Assembly (NCBI GenBank): GCA_028023455.1
Contig: JAQFVV010000180.1
Span: 1,736,001 to 1,800,000, forward strand
Length of the DNA stretch: 64,000 nucleotides
Direction of reading: 5' to 3'
DNA from: Epiperipatus broadwayi
Lineage: Eukaryota; Onychophora; Udeonychophora; Euonychophora; Peripatidae
In this document: piece by piece, positions 1 through 13,345 of the stretch
Layout of the letters: each line of letters opens with the position of its first letter
Position numbering within the stretch: the stretch's first letter is position 1
Program-made: the position numbers and the translations under genes
Notes under the pieces: generated by a model
The model's input: the letters and a program-made list of their open reading frames with translations, nothing else
The model's database searches: none
What the model was told of the DNA's origin: nothing

Positions 1-2540
1 TAGACACAACATCTTTTCTTTCCTATGTGATGTGCAGCTTCCAGATGGTCCGGAAAAGATGGGACACACATATAATTTTTCTAGCCAGCCATTTCTTATA
101 TTTTCAACATTCAATTTAATAGTCTAATAATCTGAATCATAATCACAATAATAATAATTCCAGACAGCTGTTTATATCCAATTTTTAGCTAACTTAACCA
201 ATCAGAGATAGCGTCACTTGCTATTTTTGGACAAATTTGTTTTAATTAGATCTCTAATTTATTTTCAACTAAATTATTTTTCAACTGAAAAGTTTAATCC
301 TTTTTCCAGACACTTTTGTTTTTTTTTTTTTTAAAAAATAGACTTAATCCTTATTTCCTTTCTTTTTTTACATCTAGGTAACACTTCAAATTTTTTTGAG
401 CTTCCTTCTTTAGATCTTAAGATAAGACAATTTCAGAATTAGAGCTCTCACCCATATTAAGCTCCCAAAGTGACAAAAAATTATTTACAAAAAAAACAAA
501 ATTGCTACAAAGATAGATATCTGATTAAACAGATTTCCTCTTTTAACATAAAATTGTACAAAAAAATAATTTGACAGATTTAATCCTTCCTTTTCTTTCA
601 ATATTTAATAAATGTAAATTTCTGTATGTAATGTACACACATCCTTCATTATTTCAAATCATTCATAAACTAACATTAAATAATATAATTGCTAGCTTAG
701 TAATTATAACCCTATTATTTAATTAAATCTGTAACTTTTAAATCCCAATTACAATTATAGAGAAGCAAAATAGAAGTATAGAATAAGATATTAGAATTGA
801 TCAAGCATAGGTTAGTTTTAAAGAAAGTTAAAATGTTGAATATTTGAAATATAAAACAATTAAATAGTTTACACATACATTGCCTATACGTATGCGTTAT
901 AACTTTGCTTTTTAAAGAAAAATTAAATTTTTAAATATTAAATGTGTGTACCGCTCTTTTTGAGATTTATTAACACACAAACAAGTAAAGCATATAATTG
1001 TTGAGCCACTCTCTTTCTGTTTAAAGCTTTTAGAACTGGACCTTGTAGGGTTTGAACTTGGATGCCCTACAGCTTCTTTTATGGTTATATAAAAATGTGA
1101 TGATGATTTTTGGTTTTACATTTCCTCACATGCACATTACTATAAATTTGGCTAGTGACCAAATTGTAATGGCACAATATATAGTTAATATATTTGTTTG
1201 CATTAATATTGCACTCTTACAAAGATTATTAACATTGTATAAATTGTAAACGAATCAAAGGTGAAACTTTATTTCTCCCTCAGTTGTTTACACAAAAGTA
1301 TAATAATTAATAAAACATTTTTTTAAAAAAAATCTTCTCCCAACCTAGCAAGCATTATAGTTTTAAAAGTAAAAACAAACTAATTAAAATTAAGTGTTAC
1401 TCCTATCTAATGCAAGGAGCTAAGGTAAAAATAACTATACTGGCGGGGGTGGGAGTTCATTGGAATGTCATTTAGCATTTAAAATATATATATTAGACAA
1501 AAAATTAGTAAAATAATTGCTGCATAAAATTAAAAATAATTAGGTGACTAATCAAAATGGTTATAGAAAAAAATAGACTATAACAAAGTTACAAATAATT
1601 AATATTAAATTCTTTCATATTTTAAAAGTTAAATCAGGAGAAAGTTCTGAATTCATAAAGGTGGCACTTTACAGCATTACCTTTGGAAAGCAGGTAGCAG
1701 ATCACCGGTTGGTTTTCAGGGTATATCAGCAGGTTTGCAGAAGTTCATCATTAGTGGCAGGCTGGCTGGAGTTGAGTTGGCCTGGTCATGGAGAAGGTGC
1801 TTCTTGAAAATTTGAGTGACGTAGATTTGTTCGGCGGATGCCTTACAAATCTACGTACTCTTCTTGATGACTGAAATTTGGGCCCTATTTATATGACTCT
1901 GGTTTATCTAAGAAATATTATTAAATTGTAATAACTGCGGCTATAAAACAATACTGCAAAACAGCTTTTAGTAAAGAATTTCTCCTTTGTTAATCAGGTA
2001 GTGTAAAACAATGCAAACAGATTAGTATTTTTGAAACAATTGTTCTAAATCTATTTCTGGCTAGAAATAGATTTTACCAAACGATAAGTTTTGTTAATGA
2101 AATTTATTTAATTTTCTAATAGAGATTATTATAATTTAATCACACTAATTGATTTTGGTTTACTAAGCCGATTGCATTATTCCACCCCCATTACATACAT
2201 ACGAATTTTTAGTACATAAAATTTTAAATATACATTTTCATATAATGTATACAAACATAAATATTAATTTATACCTAATCCCCCTTCACTTTTAATATAC
2301 ACATGTGATTTACGCACATATACGACCTATTACAATTACATCAAATATTATTATTATTGATTTAATTCAAGATTATTACATCTCTTGTTAATGTTTATTT
2401 TGAATACAAAATTTTTAAAAAAAATTGAGCTGAATAGGTGCATATGTATACATAGGACTGGGATTTGAATCCAGTTTGGTGGTGACGGATAGGACTGTGA
2501 AACGTAATCTGAATCTCAGATTCTGTTTCACATATGAAAA
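1..2540. other. AT-rich non-coding sequence
   Basis: No gene is recognised. The only base-richer patch, about 1,660-1,890, contains a 12-bp perfect inverted repeat (1,819-1,830 against 1,845-1,856) around a 14-nt loop. Around 2,450-2,540 there is a fragment with a B-box-like GGGATTTGAATCC and a small hairpin, perhaps part of a tRNA-derived repeat. Confidence 0.5.
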
Positions 2541-2544
2541 TTAA

Positions 2545-4920
2545 TATATTTTACAAAGTTTACCCACAGTGACAAATTGCTAGTTGGTCACTTTTAGATG
2601 TTTTCTGGTCCACATTTCATAAAAACATATTAAATAATAATAGCATTTACTCATCAAGACTATCATACTTAGAAAAATATTTATAAAAAACTTTACAAAG
2701 AATTAAATATTCTTTGCAATAACAATTATGTTAGACTAATAGATTTTTATATGTAATTTTCCTGTCTAACAATAATAAGAAACTAATACTATTATTAGTG
2801 AGTAAAAAATAATTGAGACTATATTTATGCAAAACTCCAATCCATCATAAAGTAAATTTTTTTAAAAAAAAGTTCTTTTCTTTCTAGATCCTTCATAGAT
2901 GCTTGCTCCTGACATTTATTACTATAACAACTACTGAAACACTTGAGAACAAAAACACAGAGCTCTCTTTCTCTCAATGCGACATATTCATAAATGATAA
3001 CACACACACAAAAAAATGAAAAATCAATTTTGACTTTTAAATCTGAAATTATTGAGAAAAATAATCATTAATCCTTTGATGAAATTTCATAAAAAATATA
3101 GTCAATTGTCTATAGCTTTCAGGACAATGATTATTAAATGTGATATCATTGGGAAAGTTGTAAAATAATCCTCTGAAGTTTTCCATTTGCTAGGATCCTA
3201 CATGGGCTTTTTGATGCACCAGTTATGGCTATATAGATTGATGCATGTTTGTACGAAAAATACGCAATTATATTCCATTAAAATTAGCTTTTAGTAATTT
3301 AATAAAGACATTATAAAGTTATTTTGTCAGGATAATTTTAATTACCCTGGTATTTCATTTCCAAAGAATAATTTTCCAAAATTGGGTTTTTTTTCATTAT
3401 TAAATAACTACGGTCTTTTTTTCTAATAATGACAACTTGTCATACAAAATATATTTACCATACTATCGGTTTTTATATCTTTATCATTTAAAGGAAAAGT
3501 TTACAATAAACTTCCTTAAAAAGAATATCTCTTTTAAAATATTTTCTGCAACTTTTTAAAAAATATACTTTTTTAAAATATTAAAAGTCAAATATTACCA
3601 TATAGCTTTGCTTTTCAGATATGGCTATCTTTTCTCACAATATAATACATTTAAACTAAATTTTTGATGAACTTTTTTATCCAATTTTCTTGACAATGTC
3701 CAAAATATTAAGATAAATAATGATATATCTTTTTCTAATAATATTTTTAGAATTATATTTTTATTTGGTATTGGTACTTCCATCCTTTCTTTCCTCAAAT
3801 ACATATTTATTTCTGGTATGAATTCCATAGTTACTGTCAAGCTGGTTCAAGTTTTAATAGAAACACATGATAGAGAATTTTGTTGCTTTAGCAATGCATG
3901 ATTTTAGATTAATAAATTTATAATCTTTTTAATACTCTCCTTTAAAAAAAATAATCTCAAAGCACATAATCAAATTATTAAAAAGCACATATTTTATCAC
4001 CCCCTTCAGTTATTAAAAGCACATATTTTATCACCTCAGAAAAATGACAACATCTACTTTTATACCAAATAAATTGATGATTTGATTGGCTATTTAGATC
4101 TTCAACTGGTGATCTAATTTACATATCAGTACAATCTTACATAATTAAATGTCAAAAATAAAAATTATGACTCATTAAATATATTATTTAATTCTAAATT
4201 AATTTTATACTTTTATTTAAACAAATTAAACATTTTAAAATAACATTTTAAAAATAATATTTTATTAATTTATCCAATATTTATTTTTAATGTATCTATT
4301 TTTAAAAATCTAATTTTATTAACTACATATGTTTAACATCACCCAATTAAATAATTATTATAACAGTTACTTTTTATCTTGTGACAAATAAATGTTTCAA
4401 TTTTAGCACAATTCTAAAGTAATTTTGAAACTTTATCTAAAAATCTTGTAAGCACACAAGTATTAGTATTTGTGTCACATGACATAACCAGACAAAATTT
4501 AACAATTTCTTTTAATTATTGTCTAAAAACAGAAATAAATGTCTAATTACAAGAATATTATATTAAATAAATAATAATGTAATAATAGAATTTAGAATAA
4601 TAATTTTGATACTATTTAATAAACACATTTATCCACCACAAAATATTATTTTTAAATAAATAATTTATAACACAAATATTAAGTATAATTTTTATTTTAA
4701 AATACACTAGTTTATTTAATGTTAAGTTATTATTTTTAAATTAACTTTTAGCACATTATTTACTAGGGTTTTTTAGCATATTATTTTACTATGGCCAGTT
4801 TTCCCAACCTTACAAAATTACAATATTTAGGTTTACTTTATTATTCTAACATATTAATATAGTTTTATGTATTTACTATTCTCTCTTTAATTTAACAAAA
4901 CATTTTTAAAACATTACCAA
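2545..4920. repeat. Copy 1 of a duplicated segment (partner 46,345-51,205)
   Basis: This segment is collinear with 46,345-51,205 over its whole length. Recognisable anchors include TTAGATGTTTTCTGGTCCA (near 2,595 and 46,390), a GGATCCTAC block near 3,193 and 46,975, and a GCCRGTTTTCCCAACC block near 4,795 and 51,080. The copies differ by many substitutions and small indels, so the duplication is old. No protein is recognised in it. It could be a segmental duplication or two copies of a large non-coding repeat family. This copy lacks the two insertions found in the other. Confidence 0.75.
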
Positions 4921-4929
4921 CATTACACA

Positions 4930-5760
4930 GTAGTCATACTAATCAAAAATATCCTTAATTTAAAATGTTTAAAATTGACTCAGTGAATCTATTTGAACCT
5001 AATCAAAAGGGTACAATAATTATTATAATAAGAAAGTGCTACATTATAAAGATATTAGTGCATTCTTTTTAATTAAAAATAAAATTTTATAAATGGGTTG
5101 TCATTTTTAGCTTTCACTGAGAAAATTAACATGCTATTCTGATATAGAAAGTTTTTTTATATACTAATAATAGCATTAAATATATAGTTACATTTCACTG
5201 TAATTCAAATAACTATTGCATTTTCTCATAAACCTGCTAAATAAACAATAATCAATGTTTATATCCCAATATTTAATTGTCTATATTCAAGAACTTATAT
5301 AGAGTTTAAAATATATGATAAATAATAATAAACAGATAATTATAATAAAAGCAAAGATAAGACAAAAGTTTAGGCAAAATTATAGATTTCAAACATGTAT
5401 GTACAGAAGGACTGCAAAGATAAGTTTCCTGTTAACTGAAAGGAGATCCTCTGATTACACTTGGAGGCTTTAATGGAATTGAGCAGGTAAAATGTCTACT
5501 CCATATGTTCTCAGGTCATTGCAGTTATTACTATGAGATTATTCACATAGTATAAGAACATGGATATGTTTCTCATCAACATGTGTTAGTGAGATGGTGC
5601 ATTTATTGGCTTTTTATCACTGAGTTTATGATCAAGAAACATTGTGATGTTTCTTCTCAGTTGCTTAATAAGTTTTAAATTGAAATATCAGCTGAGTTTT
5701 CTTGAAGGCAGAATAAAGATGTATATGAATGGATTTTTTTTTCTAGTAAATATTTACAAT
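4930..5760. other. Non-coding sequence
   Basis: AT-rich sequence with no supported gene. The last part could be the unrecognisable 5' end of the RTE element that follows. Confidence 0.4.
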
Positions 5761-5769
5761 CATTGCAAA

Positions 5770-6592
5770 TAAAACTAAATCATGGTTCTTATTTCCAGGA
5801 ATCTGTAAAGTCACCAGCCAAGATATCACTTGGTGGACAAAGACAGAGAGTGCTTTGAATCTCCTGATTGCAGACCAATTATGATCTTTTATTTAAGTAC
5901 TTACAACTCTGGATCACTTTCAATTGAAGAAAGATTGTAAGAGCTAACTAATATTAAATGGAACATTACTGGTCTTTGTAAAGTTAGAAAAAAATATGAA
6001 GAAAATTGATTTAAAAAGTGGACATGTATTGTATGACAAAGGCACAAACATTGAAAGCATACGTGGAAAAACAACCAAGTGAAGATACAGAGTGACAAGA
6101 TTAGTTATTCAATTTAATGGTAGATATCAAATGCCAATAAGTCAAGTTTATATCCCAACCAATATTCATAGTAATGGAGAAACAGAGAATGTACAAAAGC
6201 TTTTTAATCAGAACAGCAACATTTTAAATCTGCCATAATAGACTTAAAAGCTAGAATTGGTAAACAATTAAAAGTTGAAAGTGTTATTGGTAAATTTGTT
6301 TATGGTTCTAGAAATAAGAAAGAAACCAATAGACTCATAGAATAGGCAGAAAAAAAATTTTATATTGTGAATTCTTTTTAAAGAAAAATGCTAAATAGAA
6401 ATGGACCAGGAAGCATCAAAATGAAGGTACAGCAGAATTGGATTATATTTTGGCTGACAGAAAATAAATATTTCAAGTTTGTAATGTTCTTGATAAATTC
6501 AACATAGTAAGTGATTATTGATTAGTCAAATGTAAAATATGTGTTAATGCAAGACTAGAGAAACAAAAATTAAGAAAATAATATTCACAGTT
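5770..6592 (+). pseudogene. RTE-type LINE, endonuclease region (decayed)
   Basis: Translation across several frame breaks shows the order of an apurinic-type endonuclease of RTE-clade LINEs. A start block resembles IEERLEELTNIKWNITGL. It is followed by SGHVLYDKGTN, a VYIPTN block (family form VYAPT), KQLKVESVIGKFVYGSRN and LDYILADRK. Such endonucleases nick target DNA for target-primed reverse transcription. Stop codons and frameshifts occur throughout, so this copy is dead. It is interrupted at 6,592 and the element resumes near 7,573. Confidence 0.75.
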
Positions 6593-7572
6593 TGAAACCA
6601 TCAAAACATTACATGATCACTATTTCATATGCTTACATCTGCTATTAATAAGATGACCAAACTCTCCATACAGTAGTTCCAATAAGTGCAAGCCTCTGTA
6701 ATCAATGGATGCAAAAAGGTTTGTGTATAAAATCCCTATCTAGTACCTACTCATCCAACATCCCAAGACTAGTTTCTAGCATGGTTGGCATAGTTTACTT
6801 ATCCTCTTATTTAGCTGGGGAATTGTTCCAGAGTTGTTGTTGTTGTTTATCCACAGTGCTTTTTAAAGTGATTTTTATTATGATTTAAATCTAATTTTTT
6901 TATTATTTAATTCCTAATAAGTTTATTTTTGATTATTTAATTATTTGTAGTTTATTGTTTATTTTTTAATTGTTTGTAGTTATTCAACCCATCATCAATC
7001 ATGACAAGTACTAACAAAATAAAAATGTCAACAGTATATGGAGGAAAATCTAGTCTATATTGAAAAATCTTTTGTCCAAAGCAAAGGCAGTCTATATGTC
7101 TTTTATGTAATAGTTCTTTTTCAAGTGATGCAATAAAGCCATCAAGGCGATTAGATCATTTAAAAAGAAAACATTCAATTAAAGTTGGAAAACATCTCGA
7201 ATATTTTAAAATTTTTACACAGTAAAGTTATTTCTGATGAAAATTATTATAGCTAGAGAGTCATTTAATATTTATTCATACACAGATTAATAAAAAATTA
7301 GATCTAGTTTATAGATATAAATAAAAGTTTAACAATTGACTATGGACTTTTCTCTAGTTGTAAATTTGTAATTTTGTTTTGTCTATGTATGAGAATAAGA
7401 TTATAAATAATTACAATTTAAAATAATTATAAATAATTACAAGCTAGAAACTAGTCTGGAAATGTGGGATGAATAGTCACTAGATAGGGATTTTATGCTC
7501 AAACCTTTCTGCACCCATTGATTGCACAGGCTTGCACTTGGTGTCACTATTGTGTGGAGAGTTTGGTATTCT
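6593..7572 (+). mobile_element. hAT-like inverted-repeat element with BED zinc finger, inserted in the RTE LINE
   Basis: Long terminal inverted repeats of about 110-120 bp run inward from about 6,658 and 7,571; 6,700-6,780 and 7,442-7,520 are clear reverse complements. Between them a plus-strand stretch at about 7,080-7,200 reads SICLLCNSSF...HLKRKHS, with the C-x2-C and H-x4-H ligands of a BED/ZBED-type zinc finger typical of hAT transposases. No transposase catalytic domain is left, so it is non-autonomous. The 14-bp repeat taatattcacagtt occurs at both edges (6,579-6,592 and 7,573-7,586). That is longer than the 8 bp usual for hAT, so the outer borders remain uncertain. Confidence 0.65.
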
Positions 7573-9600
7573 TAATATTCACAGTTGATATTCCTAATCT
7601 TCAGAAAAATTTCAATGAATTTAAATTAAAACTTGCAAATCATTTTCAAATATTAACAGATTTTGAACATAATTCAGATTTGAATAAAATCATAAAAAAA
7701 TAACTGATACACTTTTAAAACTGCAACAAAAATAGCTGGTACAAAAAAAAATCAGCAGTTTTTCCACTAAAATTTCTAATGAGAACAAACATTTTCTAAT
7801 AAAGAAAAGAAGGAATATGAAAATATATAAAAATGATGAATTATAAAGGATTGAATATCTATGAAAAAGAGTTGATAACAATATGAGAAAATATAATTAT
7901 TAATTAGCAAGAAAAGCTATAGAAAAGAAGAAAAACCTCAAGAGTGTAAAACACTATCTTGATATTGGTAGGAGACTTGTTTCTGCAATCAGAAAAAAAG
8001 ATGGAACTATTATTAAAAACAGAGATGACATTGTGATATGTGTAAAAGAGTTCTAGTAAGAATTATATAGCAATAAAGAACAAGGAAAAGTACTTTCTAT
8101 AACTAGTATATCTTCTGAATTGCCCAGAATTTTAAATGAAGAAGAGAAACATGCAATTAATTTTATGACAAAGAGAAATGCTCTAAACAATGACAGAATT
8201 ATAATCGATATCTTAAAAAAAGCTTGGCAAAGTTATATATTAAATGTCTAAATGATAAAGATGTAAAAAAATCATTGGAAGAATTCAGTATTAATATTAA
8301 TATTTAAAAAATGTGATAAAGAAGATATTAAAAATTACAGACCTATCAGTCTTTTATCAGTTCTACACACAATTTTTACAAAGATAATTATAACTCGTCT
8401 ACAGAAAATTTGGGATTTTAACCAACAAAAAAAAGTGGTTTTAATATGGTTGGTCATATCCAAGTATTGAGAAAAATTATAGAAAGGACAAATGTGCCAT
8501 TATGCTTTGGATATGTAGTTTATGAAATGGCATCTGATTCTATATTTATTCAGTGATTAAAGTATTGGATCATCAGGTATAGTTCCAAGATATTGTCATA
8601 TTCTGAAGAATATTTATAAAAATGCAGTAGTAACAATTAGGTTACATAATGATTCTAACAATGAGAAGGGTGTACAACAGAGTTATTCCATATTTCTAAA
8701 ACTGTTTACAGCAATTTTGCATGAAATATTTTGTGCATTGAAATAGGAAGCTAAAGGAATAAAAGTAAATCAAGATTATTCAGGTCATCTAATTTTGCAG
8801 ATGATGTAGTTGTTTTTTAAATAATCTTTAGAGCTTTGGAAAATATTATAGGAGCTATCAGATGAAAGTAAAACTAAAAGGAAATGTTCAATAGGCTAAA
8901 GTAATGTTCAATGGATTTTTGTCAAAAGGATAAATAAAAATTGATAATAATGATTTAGAAAAGTTAGTAACTAAAAATACCTTGGCCATATTATTACCCC
9001 ATCTGTAAATATAATGGAAAAAATTAATTCTAAAAATAAAGTTGTTTGGAATGTTCTTGATAGAAATAACATTAAAAAGGAAATATGCCTATATGTTTGA
9101 AAAGGGGGATTTTTAATATATGTGTTTTTCAGGTTTTACTTATGAATTTAAGACATGGACAAGTAATAGAAAAGCAATATGGAGATTTCAGATCACTTGA
9201 CAAAGAATGGAGAGATGCACAATAGAAAAGTAGTATGAAGAGATCAAAAATGTAATATAAAGATAGGAGAACAATCATGTGTTACTGACATCATTAAATA
9301 AGTTATGAGATGGAAGTGGAGTTGAGCGGTATATATTGCTAGAAGAGTTGATAAAAAATGAACAGTTGAAATCTTAAAGTTGATTCCAAGAGATTGTAAA
9401 AGATCTAGAAAAAGTCAACATGTGAGTGCATGGATGAAATAAGGAAGAGTACAAGAAACATGGAAAAAAGAGAAGCTACAGATCAAAAAAGATTGATTGA
9501 ACTTGGAAACTTTTATCTTGCAGTGGATTGATAATGGTTGAAAATGATAATGGTATAAAGAAAATTCTTGTCACAGATTGGATAAATAAGTAAGTATACA
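7573..9600 (+). pseudogene. RTE-type LINE, reverse transcriptase and C-terminal region (decayed)
   Basis: This is the continuation of the LINE after the insertion. Readable blocks in order are the linker FNEFKLKLANHFQIL, the RT block NYRPISLLSV near 8,332, a block near FVDYEKAFDSI, FTAILHEIF, the catalytic FADDVV near 8,797, and a C-terminal part with a RWTVEIL-like block and WIDNG-like end near 9,530. The YADD/FADD aspartates pair with metal ions in polymerisation. The frame is broken many times. The order EN-RT with this C-terminus is typical of RTE elements. It is a 5'-undefined, inactive copy. Confidence 0.75.
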
Positions 9601-10971
9601 TATCCAATCACTTATAAGTAATGTATATATTTTATTCTGCATAGCAGTCTGGGAATATTTCTGTATGATATCTGTTTTCTCCTCAATTTTAATGAGGATT
9701 AAACCATATTCCAATGATTAGTTAGCTTAAACTCTAGAGTATTCTAATTTATCATACTTTGGTGTTTTTTTTTTGCATATTAGAAACTTAGGCAATTTGA
9801 GAAATGGAAACATATTATAAAAAATAATAAGCTATACTTTATAAAAATCATCGGCTTCAAACTATGAGAAATGGCATGTCATTGATTTATATTTAAAAGA
9901 TATTTGAGGAAAGCAATGAATGATGCATTTCAGTCCAGTTCTCATTACATCACTTTTGAGATGTTTTTTTTTATTATAGCCAGGATATCAGTAGAATTGC
10001 CAAGTACTTCACAGTTATGTGACTGCCAGATGACTGTCACAAATATAACTTTATATATTAAACCCATATTTTCATCATTTTGATGATATCAAAATATTTA
10101 GTTTCATTTCATGGAACTATATCTGACTGAATTACACTATAATTACCACATTGTAGATCTATTTAACTCATTAATTTTTATGACCACTCTGATACTTGAT
10201 CAAAACATGTTTTCTGCAACTCAAAAGATTATGCATCTGCATATTTGAACATATTAAAATAAATCTTTTAATTTCATAACTTTTATTAAAGATAATCAGT
10301 TGTTTCCTGTTTGACATTTATTTATTTTTGCTTAATTATGCATAAACATAAATTATTTTAAAAAAAATTTTTTATAATTTCATTGAGAAAATTACACATT
10401 GACTTTTCTAAACTTGTTTATAGTTTTTTTTATTTTATGTCTTCATACTTAATGTTTTAATAGGAGATAGGGAAGGGATGCTTAGGATTTGCAAATGATG
10501 CACAGAAAACTTACCTTTCACATATAATATTAGTGTATTTATATTCATTTCACATATACATAACTTTACAAAAAATTGACTTTAAAAATAATTTTATTTA
10601 CTTCATTTTTATGCATTAATATTTTTTTTCTCATTTCTCTTTAGTTATATGTTGTAACCTTTCCTAAAGTTTTGACACATTATTTGCAAAAGCAACCACA
10701 TCACTGTTAGTGCTAATTGATTTAAATAAATCTCCACCTATTTTTATTCTCTTAATTTGTCATTTTAATCCACAAAATACTTTTTATAAATCTGTTGTAA
10801 AACGTTTTTGGAGATATGAAACCATCAATTGACATTTTTCTGAATATGATGTTCTGGTCTATATCTTGATGATTCATGTTTTAATTATGTGGTAATGTTT
10901 TAGAATCAAATGCCTTTTATAATCCACCAATTCAAAGGCCAATGGCAATTCAATGTCACTGATCATTTCTG
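9601..10971. other. AT-rich non-coding sequence
   Basis: No gene or clear repeat recognised. Homopolymer and AT-rich tracts only. Confidence 0.45.
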
Positions 10972-10989
10972 TACTATTTCTTAATATTT

Positions 10990-11075
10990 CTTTTCATGTG
11001 TCAAAGCATTGGCCGGGAAGCAAACCCACAAACCTGGGGCAACTACTTGTAAGGCAGCTGTTCCAAATGCTTGAT
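10990..11075 (-). mobile_element. Short tRNA-derived SINE, minus strand
   Basis: An 86-bp insert flanked by a perfect 18-bp direct repeat (tactatttcttaatattt at 10,972-10,989 and 11,076-11,093). Read on the minus strand it has the block GCCTTACAAGTAGTTGCCCC, a B-box-like GTGGGTTTGCTTCCC, then TGACACATGA and an A-rich end. It belongs to the same family as 24,301-24,405. SINEs are transcribed by Pol III and moved by LINE machinery, perhaps here an RTE relative. Confidence 0.8.
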
Positions 11076-11093
11076 TACTATTTCTTAATATTT

Positions 11094-12151
11094 GAAAGTT
11101 ATTCACAGTGTTAAAAACACTTATAAAACCAGCTTGTCATTTGTTTGGTTTGAGTCCAAATTATGATTTAGTTATATTTATATAATTAACCATGTGAGTT
11201 AGTTTGAGTAAAAAGCCTATTTTTTATTTTAAATTCCACTTGTTATTAGCTTGAATATATAATAAAATAAGTAACTGATAAATGCATACATTCATTAGTT
11301 ATAAAATTGAATTTTATTTTTTTTACTGATAAAAAGTCAGAAACAAGTCTGAAATGGAGATAATGATATTTTATCATTTGATCTATAGTGATTAATCAAA
11401 CTTATGATTGATAACTCTAAAGTAAAATAAGAACAAATACTCTTATATGTATGCCATGTGAAGTGCTTATGTGTTGTTACTTAACAATCCTACACAGCAA
11501 AACCAATTCTATTATTTTTTGGTTAGACCAGCTAAGGTAAACTTTCTGAACATATTTCTGCTTAGAATGTGTATAAGTTGAATATTAAAGTAACAAAATA
11601 ACTGAAACATTCACACTTATAAACTACATCTAAAACAAAGTAAAATATAGATAGACAATTATAATTGCTCAATCAAATTATTTTGTCATAATGCAGCTCT
11701 AAATACAACAGTGCTAAAATAAATTGTGCTAAGAGAAAGACAGACACTGGTAAAGACTCAGTTCATTGCCAATAATTCCCTACATAGCTTAGAGCAGAGG
11801 TAAAGTGGAAGCATCTAAATTAGAAGGCCCATAAATGACATGTAAACTCTGTCATTTCTAATTTTCTAACTCAGTAAACCATTTCATTTTTAAATGCTTT
11901 TATTAAATTTAAAACCTCTGTTTATGATGTCTAACTTATTTCTGCTGAACTGATTTTTTTCACTCATACTCAGTTCCAATGACAGTGTTATATAAGAATG
12001 CAATCTTTCAGTGCTATATACTCTTACAATAATGGCAGATCATAGTTCAAAGTGCATTTGAATTGGTATTATAAGTTTTTAAGCATACACAATCGATGCC
12101 TTGCATAATCAATATCAACTTTTTAAATTAAACATAGCTCAATGTATATGT
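11094..12151. other. Non-coding sequence with faint internal repeats
   Basis: No gene recognised. Parts of 11,940-12,080 resemble 12,555-12,690 (blocks around TTCAGTTCCAATGACAGTG and TTCAGTTTTAGTGATACTG), suggesting an old diverged duplication. Confidence 0.35.
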
Positions 12152-12320
12152 AAATAAAGGAAGTAAATCACTCACCTCCAGGCTATGACTTGAAAGCATG
12201 CTAAATGTTGAACAAAGAAGCAAGAATAGAATTAATTCATTCTATTGTTGCTTCTTTGTTCAACATTTAGATTGCTTTAAAGTCATAGTTCGGGGATGAT
12301 TGATTTACTTCATTTATTTA
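12152..12320. repeat. Foldback/MITE-like hairpin, 169 bp
   Basis: Two nearly complementary arms of about 78 bp (12,152-12,231 and 12,240-12,320) meet at a loop of under 10 nt. The innermost part, AAATGTTGAACAAAGAAGCAA against its complement, is unbroken. The most likely explanation is a foldback DNA element. A microRNA-type precursor is possible but arms this long with few bulges favour a transposon. Confidence 0.7.
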
Positions 12321-13339
12321 GAGAATGTTTTTATTTAATTTGAGAAAAAAAATTATGTGTTATTGTTTACAATTATTTAAAATAGAAAGAAAGGGTGAAA
12401 TCTTAATTTCACTTTGGATTGTTTGTATACAATTTGCTTTTTTAATAAAAAACCCAATTCTTGTGATTTTTAATTTACTTCTGTAGATTTTATACACACA
12501 TTTGGTATAGATGACAATTCAAGATTTTGAGGTTAGAGTAAATTGATTTTCATCAAATTTTGTACTTGTGTTCAGTTTTAGTGATACTGTAATATAACAA
12601 CATAATATTTCAGAGGTGTCCAATCTGACAGATTTGGTTAGCTGAATTTCAAATCACATTTAAATTGGCTTAATAGATGACAGTATATGTTTAAAAATAC
12701 ACTGTCATTTAATATGAAGAAAATTTTGTGTTTTAGAGTCATTTACAGTTAATTTAAATAGAAAGAAAAAGAAATGAAAGATAAAATCTTAATTTTACTT
12801 TGCTTTTTAAAAATGTTGCGTTTATAAAAACAAAAATCTTGTAATCAATTTTAATAAAATTTATTAGATATACCCAAAGGAGCAAAATAAAAAATAATAC
12901 ATTTTTAATTTATGATTTAAATGATTTTATTTAATTTGGGGACTAATGCACTAAAAAGCAAAAATATTTTTTTCTTGGACCTCAATCTTGGTTGCTATTT
13001 ATAACTTTAAACTAAAGCATAAGATGTCCGTAAATTAATTAATTCAGACAAGAATAGAATATTTTGTTTGGACACAAAGTGGATTGTTTAAATTAATTAA
13101 TTTATAAATGGCCCAAGCTTTTTTTTTTAAAGTTTCATATAACAATTAAAATTGTAGTCAAAGAAAAATATTTTTTGTTTTTTAGTACATTAGTCTTCAA
13201 AAGTTTTTTAAAAATATTTTTATATATATTATTTTAATTTACAGCCAGTAATCATATGTTATTTTTTTAAAAAACTCTAGAGCTGAGAACTATAAGATCT
13301 TCTTACATTTTGTTATTTGATAAACATAGCCCAAATTTC
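12321..13339. other. AT-rich sequence flanking exon 3
   Basis: Contains a diverged direct repeat: 12,330-12,480 resembles 12,715-12,870 (shared blocks AAATAGAAAGAAA and AAATCTTAATTTYACTTTG). This is the start of intron 3 of the sialin-like gene. No exon was found. Confidence 0.4.
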
Positions 13340-13345
13340 ACCTAC

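Noticed and set aside
1052-1249. A 65-codon plus-strand frame
   Set aside because: Hydrophobic AT-rich translation with no recognised domain, splice context or relatives in the window.
1819-1856. 12-bp inverted repeat as a terminator or tRNA-like stem
   Set aside because: No T-run and no tRNA features; probably a fragment of an unidentified repeat.
1-13300. Search for the next sialin exon (GVTFPAMHAMW-like block) on the minus strand
   Set aside because: No matching text was found by eye; the exon probably lies outside the window. A profile search would be decisive.
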